NCBI RefSeq assembly: GCF_900277125.1
Contig: NZ_OPYN01000085.1
Span: 96,880-160,879, forward strand
Reading direction: 5' to 3'
Source of the DNA: Pseudomonas inefficax
GTDB lineage: Bacteria; Pseudomonadota; Gammaproteobacteria; Pseudomonadales; Pseudomonadaceae
Length of the DNA stretch: 64,000 nucleotides
Both the position numbers and the translations under genes were made by a program. The stretch's first letter is position 1. The number at the start of each line of letters is the position of its first letter. The notes under the pieces were generated by a model that saw only the letters and a list, made by a program, of their open reading frames with translations, did not search any database and was not told the origin of the DNA. This document shows, piece by piece, positions 16,231-27,983 of the stretch.

Positions 16231-19200
16231 ATGGCGTTCTTCACCGCAGCCAGCAAAGCCGACTTCCAGCATCAACTGCAAGCGGCCCTGGCGCAGCACA
16301 TCAGCGAACAGTCCCTGCCACAAGTTGCGCTGTTCGCCGAGCAGTTCTTCGGCATCATCTCTCTGGACGAACTCACCCAGCGCAGGCTTTCCGACCTGGC
16401 CGGCTGCACCCTGTCAGCCTGGCGCATTATCGAGCGTTTCGACCCCGAATACCCGCAAGTACGGGTGTACAACCCCGACTACGAACGCAATGGCTGGCAA
16501 TCGACCCACAGCGTGGTCGAAGTGCTGCACCACGACCTGCCGTTCCTGGTCGACTCGGTACGCACCGAGCTCAACCGCCGCGGTTACAGCATCCACACCC
16601 TGCAGACCACCGTGCTCAGCGTGCGCCGCGGCGCCAAGGGCGAGCTGCTGGAACTGCTGCCCAAGGGCACCCAGGGCGAGGGCGTACGCCATGAGTCGCT
16701 GATGTACCTGGAGATCGACCGTTGCGCCAATGCCGCCGAACTGACGGTACTGGCCCGCGAGATCGAGCAGGTGCTGGCCGAGGTGCGGGTGGTGGTGGCC
16801 GACTTCGAACCGATGAAGGCCAAGCTGCGTGAAGTGGTGGCGGAGGTGGAGCAGACCGCCTTTGGCCCGGCGCACCACGAAAAGGGCGAGGTCAAGGCGT
16901 TTCTCGAGTGGCTGCTGGACAACCACTTCACCTTCCTGGGCTACGAAGAATTCACCGTCAAGGGCGACGCCGATGGCGGCCAGATGGTCTACGACGAGCA
17001 GTCGTTCCTCGGCCTGCCGCGCCGCTTGCGCGTGGGCCTGACGAGCGATGAGCTGCGCATCGAAGACTACGCCGTGGCCTACCTCAACGAACCGTTGCTG
17101 CTGTCGTTCGCCAAGGCTGCCCTGCCAAGCCGCGTACACCGCCCGGCGTACCCGGACTACGTGTCGATCCGCCAGCTGGACGCCGATGGCAAGGTGATCA
17201 AGGAACACCGCTTCATGGGCTTGTACACCTCGTCGGTGTACGGTGAAAGCGTGCATGCCATCCCTTATATCCGGCAGAAGGTCACCGAAGTCGAGCGCCG
17301 CTCGGGCTTCGATCCCAAGGCCCACCTGGGCAAGGAACTGGCCCAGGTGCTGGAAGTGTTGCCGCGCGACGACCTGTTCCAGACCCCGGTCGACGAGCTG
17401 TTCAGCACCGTCATGTCGATCGTGCAGATCCAGGAACGCAACAAGATCCGCGTGTTCCTGCGCAAGGACCCGTACGGCCGCTTCTGCTACTGCCTGGCCT
17501 ATGTACCGCGGGAAATCTACTCCACCGAAGTGCGGCAGAAGATCCAGCAGGTGCTGATGGAGCGCCTGAAGGCCAGCGACTGCGAGTTCTGGACCTTCTT
17601 CTCCGAATCGGTGCTGGCCCGTGTGCAGCTGATTCTGCGGGTAGACCCGAAAAACCGTATCGACATCGACCCGCAGCAGCTGGAACGCGAAGTGATCCAG
17701 GCCTGCCGCTCGTGGCATGACGACTACTCGGCGCTGGTGATCGAGAACTTCGGCGAAGCCCAGGGCACCAACATCCTCGCCGACTTCCCCAAAGGTTTCC
17801 CGGCCGGCTACCGCGAGCGCTTCGCCGCGCACTCGGCAGTGGTCGACCTGCAGCACGTGCTGAACCTGTCGGAAAGCAAGCCGCTGGCGATGAGCTTCTA
17901 CCAGCCGCTGACCCAGGTCGGCGAGCGCACCCTGCACTGCAAGCTGTACCACGCCGACACGCCGCTGGCGCTGTCCGACGTGCTGCCGATCCTGGAGAAC
18001 CTTGGCCTGCGCGTGCTCGGCGAGTTCCCGTACCGCCTGCGCCATGCCAATGGCCGCGGCTACTGGATCCACGACTTCGCCTTCACCTACAGCGAAGGCC
18101 TGAGCCTGGACATCCAGCAGCTCAACGACACCCTGCAGGACGCCTTCATCCACATCGTCCGCGGCGATGCCGAAAACGACGCCTTCAACCGCCTGGTGCT
18201 CACCGCCGGCCTGCCATGGCGTGACGTGGCGCTGCTGCGTGCCTACGCCCGTTACCTGAAGCAGATTCGCCTGGGCTTCGATCTGGGCTACATCGCCAGC
18301 ACCCTGAACAACCACACCGACATCGCCCGCGAGCTGACCCGGTTGTTCAAGACCCGCTTCTACCTGGCGCGCAAGCTCACCCAGGAGGACCTGGATGACA
18401 AGCAGCTGCGCCTGGAGCAAGCCATCCTGACCGCGCTGGACGACGTGCAGGTGCTCAACGAAGACCGCATCCTGCGCCGCTACCTGGACCTGATCAAGGC
18501 CACCCTGCGCACCAACTTCTACCAGCCGGACGCCAACGGCCTCAACAAGTCGTACTTCAGCTTCAAGTTCAACCCCAAGTTGATCCCCGAGCTGCCCAAA
18601 CCTGTGCCAAAGTTCGAGATCTTCGTCTACTCGCCACGTGTGGAGGGCGTGCACCTGCGCTTTGGCAACGTGGCCCGCGGTGGCCTGCGCTGGTCCGACC
18701 GCGAGGAAGACTTCCGCACCGAGGTGCTGGGCCTGGTCAAAGCCCAGCAGGTGAAGAACTCGGTCATCGTGCCGGTCGGCGCCAAGGGCGGCTTCCTGCC
18801 GCGCCGCCTGCCGCTGGGCGGCAGCCGTGACGAGATCGCCGCCGAGGGCGTGGCGTGCTACCGCATCTTCATTTCCGGCCTGCTCGACATCACCGACAAC
18901 CTCAAGGACGGTGGCGTGGTGCCGCCGGCCAACGTGGTACGCCATGACGATGACGACCCGTACCTGGTGGTGGCGGCCGACAAGGGCACCGCGACCTTCT
19001 CGGACATCGCCAACGGCATCGCCATCGACTACGGCTTCTGGCTGGGCGACGCCTTCGCCTCGGGCGGTTCGGCCGGTTACGACCACAAGAAGATGGGCAT
19101 TACCGCGCGCGGCGCGTGGGTGGGCGTACAGCGCCACTTCCGCGAGCGCGGCATCAATGTGCAGGAAGACCCGATCACCGTCATTGGCGTCGGCGACATG

Positions 19201-21096
19201 GCCGGCGATGTGTTCGGCAACGGCCTGCTGATGTCCGACAAGCTGCAACTGGTGGCGGCGTTCAACCACCTGCACATCTTCATCGACCCGAATCCGGAGC
19301 CAGCCGCAAGCTTTGCCGAACGCAAGCGCCTGTTCGACCTGCCGCGCTCGGCCTGGAGCGACTACGACACCAGCATCATGTCCGAAGGCGGCGGGATCTT
19401 CCCGCGCAGTGCCAAGAGCATCGCCATCAGCCCGCAGATGAAAGAGCGCTTCGCCATCGACGCTGACCGCCTGACCCCGACCGAGCTGCTCAATGCGCTG
19501 CTCAAGGCACCGGTAGACCTGCTGTGGAACGGTGGCATCGGTACCTACGTCAAGGCCAGCACCGAGAGCCATGCCGATGTCGGCGACAAGGCCAACGACG
19601 CGCTGCGGGTCAATGGCAACGAATTGCGCTGCAAGGTGGTGGGCGAGGGCGGCAACCTGGGCATGACCCAGCTTGGCCGGGTCGAGTTCGGCCTGCATGG
19701 CGGCGCCACCAACACCGACTTCATCGACAACGCTGGCGGCGTGGACTGCTCCGACCACGAGGTCAACATCAAGATCCTGCTCAACGAAGTGGTGCAGGGT
19801 GGCGACATGACCGAGAAGCAGCGCAACCAGCTGCTGGGCAGCATGACCGACGAAGTGGCCGGCCTGGTGCTGGGCAACAACTACAAGCAGACCCAGGCGT
19901 TGTCGCTGGCGGCACGTCGTGCCCGCGAGCGCATTGCCGAGTACAAGCGCCTGATGGCCGACCTGGAGGCCCGTGGCAAGCTGGACCGCGCCATCGAGTT
20001 CCTGCCGTCCGAGGAGCAATTGGCCGAGCGCCTGGCCGCCGGCCAGGGCCTGACCCGCGCCGAGCTGTCGGTGCTGATCTCGTATAGCAAGATCGACCTC
20101 AAGGAACAGCTGCTCAAGTCGCTGGTGCCGGACGACGACTACCTGACCCGCGACATGGAAACCGCCTTCCCGCCGTCGCTGGTCAGCAAGTTCGCCGAGT
20201 CCATGCGCCGTCACCGCCTGAAGCGCGAGATCGTCAGCACCCAGATCGCCAACGACCTGGTCAACAACATGGGCATCACCTTCGTCCAGCGCCTGAAGGA
20301 GTCGACCGGCATGAGCCCGGCCAACGTGGCCGGGGCCTATGTGATCGTGCGCGACATCTTCCACCTGCCGCACTGGTTCCGCCAGATCGAGGCACTGGAC
20401 TACCAGGTGCCGGCGGAAATCCAGCTGACCCTGATGGACGAGCTGATGCGCCTGGGCCGCCGTGCCACCCGCTGGTTCCTGCGCAGCCGCCGCAACGAGC
20501 AGGACGCCGGGCGTGACACCGCGCACTTCGGGCCGAAGATCGCACAACTGGGGCTCAAGCTCGACGAGTTGCTCGAGGGCCCGACCCGCGAGCGCTGGAT
20601 GGTGCGCTACCAGAGCTTCGTCGACGCCGGTGTGCCGGAGTTGCTGGCGCGCATGGTGGCTGGCACCAGCCATCTGTACACCCTGCTGCCGATCATCGAG
20701 GCGGCGGATGTCACCGGCCATGAGCCGGCGCAGGTGGCCAAGGCGTTCTTCGCCGTGGGCAGCGCGCTGGACCTGACCTGGTACCTGCAGGAAATCAGCA
20801 ACCTGCCGGTGGAGAACAACTGGCAGGCGCTGGCCCGCGAGGCCTTCCGCGACGACATCGACCTGCAGCAGCGGGCGATCACCATCTCGGTATTGCAGAT
20901 GGCCGATGCGCCGGAAGACATGGACGCCCGCGTGGCGCTGTGGGCCGAGCAGCACCGGGTGATGGTGGAACGCTGGCGCGCCATGCTGGATGACCTGCGC
21001 AATGCCACCGGTACCGACTATGCGATGTACGCGGTGGCCAACCGCGAGCTGGTCGACCTGGCCATGAGCGGGCAGGCGGCGGTGGTGCCGTCCTGA
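16231..21096 (+). CDS. gdhB: NAD-specific glutamate dehydrogenase, large (180-kDa) type
   Basis: A 1621-aa enzyme of the large NAD-GDH class (L-GDH180), which oxidatively deaminates glutamate to 2-oxoglutarate for catabolism. The long N-terminal region carries ACT-like segments. The catalytic domain begins near residue 800, with FGNVARGGLRWSDREEDFRTEVLGLVKAQQVKNSVIVPVGAKGGF; the lysine in GAKGGF and the glycine-rich IGVGDMAGDVFGNG (NAD-binding) are characteristic. The ATG at 16231 has GGAG about 9 bases upstream and gives the normal length. It is monocistronic, with a strong terminator right after the stop. P. putida and P. aeruginosa carry this enzyme; the symbol gdhB follows that use. The antisense frame of over 1500 codons is a codon-bias shadow. 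Confidence 0.96.
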   Translation: MAFFTAASKADFQHQLQAALAQHISEQSLPQVALFAEQFFGIISLDELTQRRLSDLAGCTLSAWRIIERFDPEYPQVRVYNPDYERNGWQSTHSVVEVLHHDLPFLVDSVRTELNRRGYSIHTLQTTVLSVRRGAKGELLELLPKGTQGEGVRHESLMYLEIDRCANAAELTVLAREIEQVLAEVRVVVADFEPMKAKLREVVAEVEQTAFGPAHHEKGEVKAFLEWLLDNHFTFLGYEEFTVKGDADGGQMVYDEQSFLGLPRRLRVGLTSDELRIEDYAVAYLNEPLLLSFAKAALPSRVHRPAYPDYVSIRQLDADGKVIKEHRFMGLYTSSVYGESVHAIPYIRQKVTEVERRSGFDPKAHLGKELAQVLEVLPRDDLFQTPVDELFSTVMSIVQIQERNKIRVFLRKDPYGRFCYCLAYVPREIYSTEVRQKIQQVLMERLKASDCEFWTFFSESVLARVQLILRVDPKNRIDIDPQQLEREVIQACRSWHDDYSALVIENFGEAQGTNILADFPKGFPAGYRERFAAHSAVVDLQHVLNLSESKPLAMSFYQPLTQVGERTLHCKLYHADTPLALSDVLPILENLGLRVLGEFPYRLRHANGRGYWIHDFAFTYSEGLSLDIQQLNDTLQDAFIHIVRGDAENDAFNRLVLTAGLPWRDVALLRAYARYLKQIRLGFDLGYIASTLNNHTDIARELTRLFKTRFYLARKLTQEDLDDKQLRLEQAILTALDDVQVLNEDRILRRYLDLIKATLRTNFYQPDANGLNKSYFSFKFNPKLIPELPKPVPKFEIFVYSPRVEGVHLRFGNVARGGLRWSDREEDFRTEVLGLVKAQQVKNSVIVPVGAKGGFLPRRLPLGGSRDEIAAEGVACYRIFISGLLDITDNLKDGGVVPPANVVRHDDDDPYLVVAADKGTATFSDIANGIAIDYGFWLGDAFASGGSAGYDHKKMGITARGAWVGVQRHFRERGINVQEDPITVIGVGDMAGDVFGNGLLMSDKLQLVAAFNHLHIFIDPNPEPAASFAERKRLFDLPRSAWSDYDTSIMSEGGGIFPRSAKSIAISPQMKERFAIDADRLTPTELLNALLKAPVDLLWNGGIGTYVKASTESHADVGDKANDALRVNGNELRCKVVGEGGNLGMTQLGRVEFGLHGGATNTDFIDNAGGVDCSDHEVNIKILLNEVVQGGDMTEKQRNQLLGSMTDEVAGLVLGNNYKQTQALSLAARRARERIAEYKRLMADLEARGKLDRAIEFLPSEEQLAERLAAGQGLTRAELSVLISYSKIDLKEQLLKSLVPDDDYLTRDMETAFPPSLVSKFAESMRRHRLKREIVSTQIANDLVNNMGITFVQRLKESTGMSPANVAGAYVIVRDIFHLPHWFRQIEALDYQVPAEIQLTLMDELMRLGRRATRWFLRSRRNEQDAGRDTAHFGPKIAQLGLKLDELLEGPTRERWMVRYQSFVDAGVPELLARMVAGTSHLYTLLPIIEAADVTGHEPAQVAKAFFAVGSALDLTWYLQEISNLPVENNWQALAREAFRDDIDLQQRAITISVLQMADAPEDMDARVALWAEQHRVMVERWRAMLDDLRNATGTDYAMYAVANRELVDLAMSGQAAVVPS

Positions 21097-21116
21097 GCTT
21101 CATGAGGCGGTAAAAG

Positions 21117-21148
21117 AAAGCCCCGGCAGTTATGCCGGGGCTTTTTTT
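21117..21148 (+). terminator. Rho-independent terminator of gdhB
   Basis: AAAGCCCCGGCA-GTTA-TGCCGGGG followed by CTTTTTTT: a perfect 8-bp GC stem with a tetraloop and T-run, 20 bases after the stop. Confidence 0.93.
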
Positions 21149-21154
21149 GTATTC

Positions 21155-21262
21155 CTGTGCTGGCCTCTTCGCGGGCATGCCCGCTCCCACAGGTCCCCAC
21201 CGACCTTGAGTCTTGTGCGATACCTGTGGGAGCGGGCGCGCCCGCGAAGAGGCCGGTACAGG
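21155..21262. repeat. REP pair
   Basis: Inverted units CTGGCCTCTTCGCGGGCATG and the complement ending GGCCGGTACAGG are separated by about 30 bases. The pair lies between the convergent gdhB and ppsR genes. Confidence 0.85.
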
Positions 21263-21263
21263 C

Positions 21264-22082
21264 TTACTTGAACCTGCGCTCCACCCCTTTTTCCACCAGG
21301 ATCTTTGCCGAAATCTCTTCCACGGAAAAATGCGTGGAATTGATGTTGGGAATGTTCTCCCGGCGGAACAGGCTTTCCACCTCGCGCACTTCGAACTCGC
21401 ACTGGGCAAAGCTGGAATAGCGGCTGTTGGGCTTGCGCTCATGGCGGATGGCGGTCAGCCGGTCCGGGTCGATGGTCAGGCCGAACAGCTTGTTGTGGTG
21501 CTTTTTCAGCACCGCCGGCAGCTGCAGGCGCTCCATGTCGTCCTCGGTCAGCGGGTAGTTGGCGGCGCGGATGCCGAACTGCATGGCCATGTACAGGCAG
21601 GTGGGGGTCTTGCCGCAGCGCGATACGCCTACCAGGATCAGGTCGGCCTTGTCGTAGTAGTGGGTCCGCGCGCCATCGTCGTTGTCCAGGGCGAAATTCA
21701 CCGCCTCGATGCGTTCCATGTAGTTGGAATTGCCGCCGATGGAGTGCGATTTGCCGACGGAATACGACGAATGGGCAGTCAATTCCTGCTCAAGCGGGGA
21801 CAAAAACGAAGAAAAGATGTCGATCATGAAGCCATTCGAGGTCGCCAGGATTTCACGGATGTCCTGATTGACGATGGTGTCGAAGATGATCGGGCGTACA
21901 CCATCGCGCTCGGCCGCAGCGTTGATTTGCTGGACCATGGTCCGTGCCTTTTCCGGCGAATCGATGTAGGGGCGGGTGAATTTATTGAACGGAATGCTCT
22001 CGAATTGAGCGAGCAGACTCTGGCCCAGGGTTTCGGCAGTGATGCCGGTGCCGTCGGAGATGAAGAACGCGGTTCGTTTCAT
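21264..22082 (-). CDS. ppsR: PEP synthase regulatory protein (bifunctional kinase/phosphorylase)
   Basis: A 272-aa DUF299 protein. It uses ADP to phosphorylate, and phosphate to dephosphorylate, a threonine of PEP synthase when the catalytic histidine is phosphorylated, switching gluconeogenesis on and off. The N-terminus [24 protein letters not shown] and the P-loop [15 protein letters not shown] (about residue 150) are family signatures. The start at 22082 is the family start; the frame extends 27 residues upstream without support. It is divergent from ppsA, its substrate, across 177 bases, a common arrangement. The function is inferred from the characterised E. coli and plant relatives. 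Confidence 0.95.
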   Translation of the reverse strand: MKRTAFFISDGTGITAETLGQSLLAQFESIPFNKFTRPYIDSPEKARTMVQQINAAAERDGVRPIIFDTIVNQDIREILATSNGFMIDIFSSFLSPLEQELTAHSSYSVGKSHSIGGNSNYMERIEAVNFALDNDDGARTHYYDKADLILVGVSRCGKTPTCLYMAMQFGIRAANYPLTEDDMERLQLPAVLKKHHNKLFGLTIDPDRLTAIRHERKPNSRYSSFAQCEFEVREVESLFRRENIPNINSTHFSVEEISAKILVEKGVERRFK

Positions 22083-22259
22083 TTGCGATCTGGGCCTTAA
22101 GCTGATGACGTTTTCTGGATATGATAAGTTCGGTTTGCCGAATGCGGCTGTCGGCATTCTCACTTATTTTCCGGGTACAGGCCACAAGCGTCCGGCCAAG
22201 TCAACGAAGGCAGGCGGGCGCCCTTGAGCTTTTCCAACACAGTTAGTGGAGAGATCACC

Positions 22260-24635
<2,376 letters not shown>

Positions 24636-24646
24636 TGCAGTAAAAC

Positions 24647-24683
24647 GCGGGGGTACGTCTGGCGTATCCCCGCCTGGTTTTTT
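24647..24683 (+). terminator. Rho-independent terminator of ppsA
   Basis: GCGGGGGTAC and GTATCCCCGC form a 10-bp stem with one wobble pair, followed by CTGG and six T. It lies 11 bases after the stop. Confidence 0.88.
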
Positions 24684-24737
24684 CCAGGGCGAGCTCCAGT
24701 AATGGATCCCGCCCTTTTTTGTGCACCAAGCAACCTT

Positions 24738-25730
24738 ATGCAAAGCAGCAGCACTCTATTCCCCGTGGCCTTGCTCAGTGCCGAACGCCGCGGCGACCTC
24801 AGCGAAGACGTGTACCGGATCAAGGCCGGCAACAGCCCTGACCCCAGCGTCGAGCTGGCCGTCACCCGCCTGGGGCTGGCCGATCAGGGCCAGGCCCAGG
24901 GCGTGCCGGTCATTCTCCTGCATGGCAGCTTTTCCAACCGCCGCTTCTGGTATTCGCCCAAAGGGGTTGGCCTGGGAGCCTACCTAGCCCGCGCCGGCTT
25001 CGATGTGTGGATCCCGGAAATGCGTGGCCACGGCCTGTCGCCGCGCAACCATGACTGGCAGCACAACAGCGTGGCCGCCTACGCCCGCGATGATCTGCCA
25101 CTGATCAACGCCTTCGTGCGCGAGCAGTCGGGCCAGGCACCGCACTGGGTGGGCCATTCGCTGGGTGGTACGACGCTGGCGGCAGCGCTTGGCGGCGGCT
25201 ATCTGAAGGCCGAGGAGCTGGCCAGCGTGGCGCTGTTCGGTACCCAGATCAGCCGCGTGTACTGGCCGTTGAAGGTGCCGCCGATGACCTGGGGGGCGAA
25301 GCTGTTGCTCAAGCGCTGGGGGCAGATTTCCGGCCCGCGGTTCAAGCGTGGGCCGGAGGACGAGCCGATTGGCCTGGCCCTGGAAAGCATGCGCTGGCAT
25401 GGCCTGTTCGGGCGCTTTGGCGACAAGCAGAGCGACTGGTGGGCGGGGCTGGCCGAGGTGGATGTGCCGCTGCTGGCGGTGGCTGGTGCGGGAGACTTCC
25501 AGGACCCGGTGTGGGCCTGCCGCAAGCTGTTCGAGCAGTTGGGCGGTGAGCGCAAGCAGTTTCTGCGGTTGGGCCCCGAGGAAGGCTTCGAGGCTTTCGG
25601 GCATGTCGACATGCTGGTAAGCAAGGCCGCGCAGGTGCAGGTGTGGCCGCTGGTGGAACGGTGGCTGCGGGACCCGCTGGTGCCGGTGCATGTGTCTACC
25701 GTGGCTGCGGAGCCTGTGCCCATTAGCTGA
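24738..25730 (+). CDS. Alpha/beta hydrolase
   Basis: A 330-aa alpha/beta-hydrolase fold protein. The oxyanion segment VILLHGSFSNRRFW lies near residue 55. The nucleophile elbow GHSLGG (serine near residue 140) is clear, and the C-terminal histidine is probably that of FGHVDML near 292. The LVAGAGDFQDPV-like stretch holds the likely acid residue. No signal peptide is visible, so it is probably cytoplasmic. ATG 24738 was used because the upstream part of the frame lies in the ppsA terminator zone. The gene stands alone between ppsA and an array of repeats. It is a general lipase or esterase-like hydrolase; the substrate cannot be read. Confidence 0.88.
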   Translation: MQSSSTLFPVALLSAERRGDLSEDVYRIKAGNSPDPSVELAVTRLGLADQGQAQGVPVILLHGSFSNRRFWYSPKGVGLGAYLARAGFDVWIPEMRGHGLSPRNHDWQHNSVAAYARDDLPLINAFVREQSGQAPHWVGHSLGGTTLAAALGGGYLKAEELASVALFGTQISRVYWPLKVPPMTWGAKLLLKRWGQISGPRFKRGPEDEPIGLALESMRWHGLFGRFGDKQSDWWAGLAEVDVPLLAVAGAGDFQDPVWACRKLFEQLGGERKQFLRLGPEEGFEAFGHVDMLVSKAAQVQVWPLVERWLRDPLVPVHVSTVAAEPVPIS

Positions 25731-25740
25731 GTTTGCGTCG

Positions 25741-25910
25741 CCTGTACTGGCCCTTTCGCGGGCACGCCCGCTCCCACAGGGATCGCGCCAGCTGTAGGAG
25801 CGGCCTTGTGTCGCGATAGGGGTGCAAAGCACCCCCATGACTCATGCCTCAAGCAGATTATCCCTGGGGCCGCTGCGCGGCCCTTTCGCGACACAAGGCC
25901 GCTCCTACAA
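25741..25910. repeat. REP unit plus TGTCGCG-family palindrome
   Basis: A REP unit (25741-25780) is followed by the arms GTAGGAGCGGCCTTGTGTCG (from 25794) and their complement (to 25910). The centre contains GGGGTGCAAAGCACCCCC, a separate hairpin. Confidence 0.82.
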
Positions 25911-25988
25911 GTCCCGGATGACTGCAATGGGCTCTACGGTGTAGCCTTGGCCGATACCCGCTTTCGTTGTGACTGACAGGAGCTTCCC

Positions 25989-26480
25989 ATGCAGCATTAC
26001 GTTACGCCCGACCTGTGTGATGCCTACCCGGACCTGGTACAGGTGCTGGAACCGATGTTCAGCAATTTCGGCGGCCGCGATTCGTTCGGTGGCCAGATCG
26101 TCACCATCAAGTGCTTCGAAGACAACTCGCTGGTCAAGGAGCAGGTAGAGCTCGATGGCAAGGGCAAGGTCCTGGTTGTCGATGGTGGTGGCTCGCTGCG
26201 CCGCGCACTGCTCGGTGACATGCTCGCCGAGAAGGCTGCCAAGAATGGCTGGGAAGGGCTGGTGATCTACGGCTGCGTGCGTGACGTCGATGTGCTGATC
26301 CAGACCGACGTCGGCGTGCAGGCACTGGCCAGCCACCCGATGAAGACCGACAAGCGCGGCATCGGCGACCTCAACGTGCCAGTGACCTTCGCCGGGGTGA
26401 CCTTCCGCCCGGGCGAGTACGTGTATGCCGACAACAATGGCGTGCTGGTCTCGCCAAGCCCGCTGAAAATGCCTGAGTGA
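25989..26480 (+). CDS. rraA: RraA-family protein (RNase E regulator or HMG/CHA aldolase)
   Basis: A 163-aa protein of the RraA/class II HMG-aldolase family. The signature [28 protein letters not shown] (about residues 78-105) contains the G-x-R-D residues used by aldolase members to bind metal and substrate. The length equals that of E. coli RraA, which binds RNase E and inhibits RNA decay, but pseudomonad copies keep aldolase residues, so either activity or both are possible. An AGGAG lies 5-9 bases before the ATG. The next gene (ZntB-like) starts 27 bases after the stop, so co-transcription is likely. Confidence 0.9.
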   Translation: MQHYVTPDLCDAYPDLVQVLEPMFSNFGGRDSFGGQIVTIKCFEDNSLVKEQVELDGKGKVLVVDGGGSLRRALLGDMLAEKAAKNGWEGLVIYGCVRDVDVLIQTDVGVQALASHPMKTDKRGIGDLNVPVTFAGVTFRPGEYVYADNNGVLVSPSPLKMPE

Positions 26481-26507
26481 GGCGCCGCCTGCGCTGATGG
26501 AGCTTTG

Positions 26508-27503
26508 ATGTTCGAGGAAGACAACGCGCAGTGGGGGCTGGTACACGCCCTGGTGCTCGATGGCAAAGGCGGGGCGCGCTCGATTGCCCGTACCGAACTG
26601 GACGACCTGCAGCTGCAACCCGAGCAGAGCCTGTGGCTGCACTGGGACCGCAGCCATCCGCAAACCCGTACCTGGCTGCTGCACGACAGCGGCCTGAGTG
26701 CGTTCGCCTGCGAGCTGCTGCTGGAAGAAAACACCCGGCCGCGCCTGCTGCCCATGGCCGATGAACAGTTGTTGCTGTTCCTGCGTGGGGTCAACCTCAA
26801 CCCGGGCGCAGAGCCAGAAGACATGGTCTCGGTGCGCATCTTCGCCGAAGCGCAGCGGGTCATCTCGCTGCGGCTGCGGCCGTTGCGTGCCAGTGACGAG
26901 ATTCTCCAGCAGCTCGAAGAGGGCAGGGGCCCGAAATCGGCTTCCGAACTGCTGCTGCTGATGGGCGAACTGCTGACCGAAAAGGTCCAGGGCCTGGTCA
27001 GCGACCTGTCCGAACTGGTCGATGTGGAAGAAGAAAAGGTCGAATCCGACGAACGGTATACCCCGGAGAACGGTTGCCTGCAGCAGATCCGCCGACGTGC
27101 CGCCGGCCTGCGGCGTTTTCTGGCTCCGCAGCGGGAGATCTACGCACAACTGTCGCGCAACAAATGGAGCTGGTTCGCCGATGCCGACGCCGATTACTGG
27201 AACGAGCTGAACAACAGCCTGATCCGCTACCTCGAAGAGCTGGAGCTGACCCGCGAACGGGCCGCGCTGGTGCTGGAAAGCCAGGATCGCCGGCGCAGCG
27301 AGCGCATGAACCGCACCATGTACCGCTTCGGCATCATCACCTGCATCTTCCTGCCCATGAGCTTCATCACCGGGCTGCTGGGCATCAATGTCGGCGGCAT
27401 CCCCGGGGCGGAAAACCCCTATGGCTTCCTGTTCGCCTGCATCGTCGTGCTGGGGCTGGCGGTGGGGCAGTGGTGGTTGTTCCGGCGGTTGCGGTGGGTA
27501 TAG
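26508..27503 (+). CDS. zntB: CorA/ZntB-family metal transporter
   Basis: A 331-aa 2-TM-GxN family protein. The long N-terminal cytoplasmic domain (about 1-265) ends in a charged helix (EELELTRERAALVLESQDRRRSERMNRTMY). Two membrane helices follow, with the pore motif LLGINVGGIPGAENPYGF between them. The GxN signature reads G-I-N, as in ZntB-type proteins, rather than the G-M-N of Mg-transporting CorA. It probably moves zinc, and E. coli ZntB is thought to work as a proton-coupled importer. ATG 26508 has TGGAGC upstream. It follows rraA closely. The substrate is inferred from family membership only. Confidence 0.88.
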   Translation: MFEEDNAQWGLVHALVLDGKGGARSIARTELDDLQLQPEQSLWLHWDRSHPQTRTWLLHDSGLSAFACELLLEENTRPRLLPMADEQLLLFLRGVNLNPGAEPEDMVSVRIFAEAQRVISLRLRPLRASDEILQQLEEGRGPKSASELLLLMGELLTEKVQGLVSDLSELVDVEEEKVESDERYTPENGCLQQIRRRAAGLRRFLAPQREIYAQLSRNKWSWFADADADYWNELNNSLIRYLEELELTRERAALVLESQDRRRSERMNRTMYRFGIITCIFLPMSFITGLLGINVGGIPGAENPYGFLFACIVVLGLAVGQWWLFRRLRWV

Positions 27504-27520
27504 ATGCTCGTTGACCTGCA

Positions 27521-27615
27521 CCGGCCTCTTCGCGGGCACGCCCGCTCCCACAGGGACACCACACCTTTCAAGTTCTGTGGGATCCCTGTGGGAGCGGGCG
27601 TGCCCGCGAAGAAGC
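27521..27615. repeat. REP pair
   Basis: Inverted units CCGGCCTCTTCGCGGGCACG and complement are separated by about 30 bases. The pair lies between zntB and cfrX, which are co-oriented. Confidence 0.85.
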
Positions 27616-27708
27616 TGACGCGCATTCATTTTGAAACACTCGTCCCAATGCGATGTGTGACCCATCGCCCGGCCATCTCGTCTCTGACTGACACTGCGCG
27701 AGGTGCCC

Positions 27709-27981
27709 ATGCACGATCCGTTTGAAGAATCCCTGCGCGACCTGCTCAAGGTGTCCCCCTCCGGTAATGACCGGGACGACCGGGACGACGCCGCCTGCCT
27801 GGGTCGCGTACTGAAAACCGCCAACCGCCAGGTTGGCGCGGGTGATCTGTTCAGCCTGCTTGGCCGCTGGAGCCAGGCGCTGCTGATCGCCGTGAACAAT
27901 GGCGCGGCGCATGTTGCGCCGGTGCGTCGACACTCTTCCCGCAACGCTGCCAACGGCAGCAAAGCAGATAAGGCCGATTGA
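27709..27981 (+). CDS. cfrX: CfrX, small protein of the sigX locus
   Basis: A 90-aa hydrophilic protein (MHDPFEESLRDLLKVSPSGND) with a central amphipathic stretch (RVLKTANRQVGAGDLFSLLGRWSQALLIAV). Position and sequence match CfrX of the conserved Pseudomonas order cfrX-cmpX-sigX-oprF; its function is unknown, but it is tied to the SigX envelope-stress regulon. ATG 27709 is preceded by GAGG about 8 bases away. The stop lies 2 bases before the cmpX ATG, so they are co-transcribed. A TGAAAC sequence at 27632-27637 upstream could be part of an ECF-type promoter, which is speculative. Confidence 0.85.
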   Translation: MHDPFEESLRDLLKVSPSGNDRDDRDDAACLGRVLKTANRQVGAGDLFSLLGRWSQALLIAVNNGAAHVAPVRRHSSRNAANGSKADKAD

Positions 27982-27983
27982 AT

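Noticed and set aside
16414..20955. Open frame of 1513 codons antisense to the glutamate dehydrogenase
   Set aside because: It is a shadow of the GC-rich coding strand: its composition is odd, it has no family motifs and no ribosome site, and the sense frame is a clear NAD-GDH.
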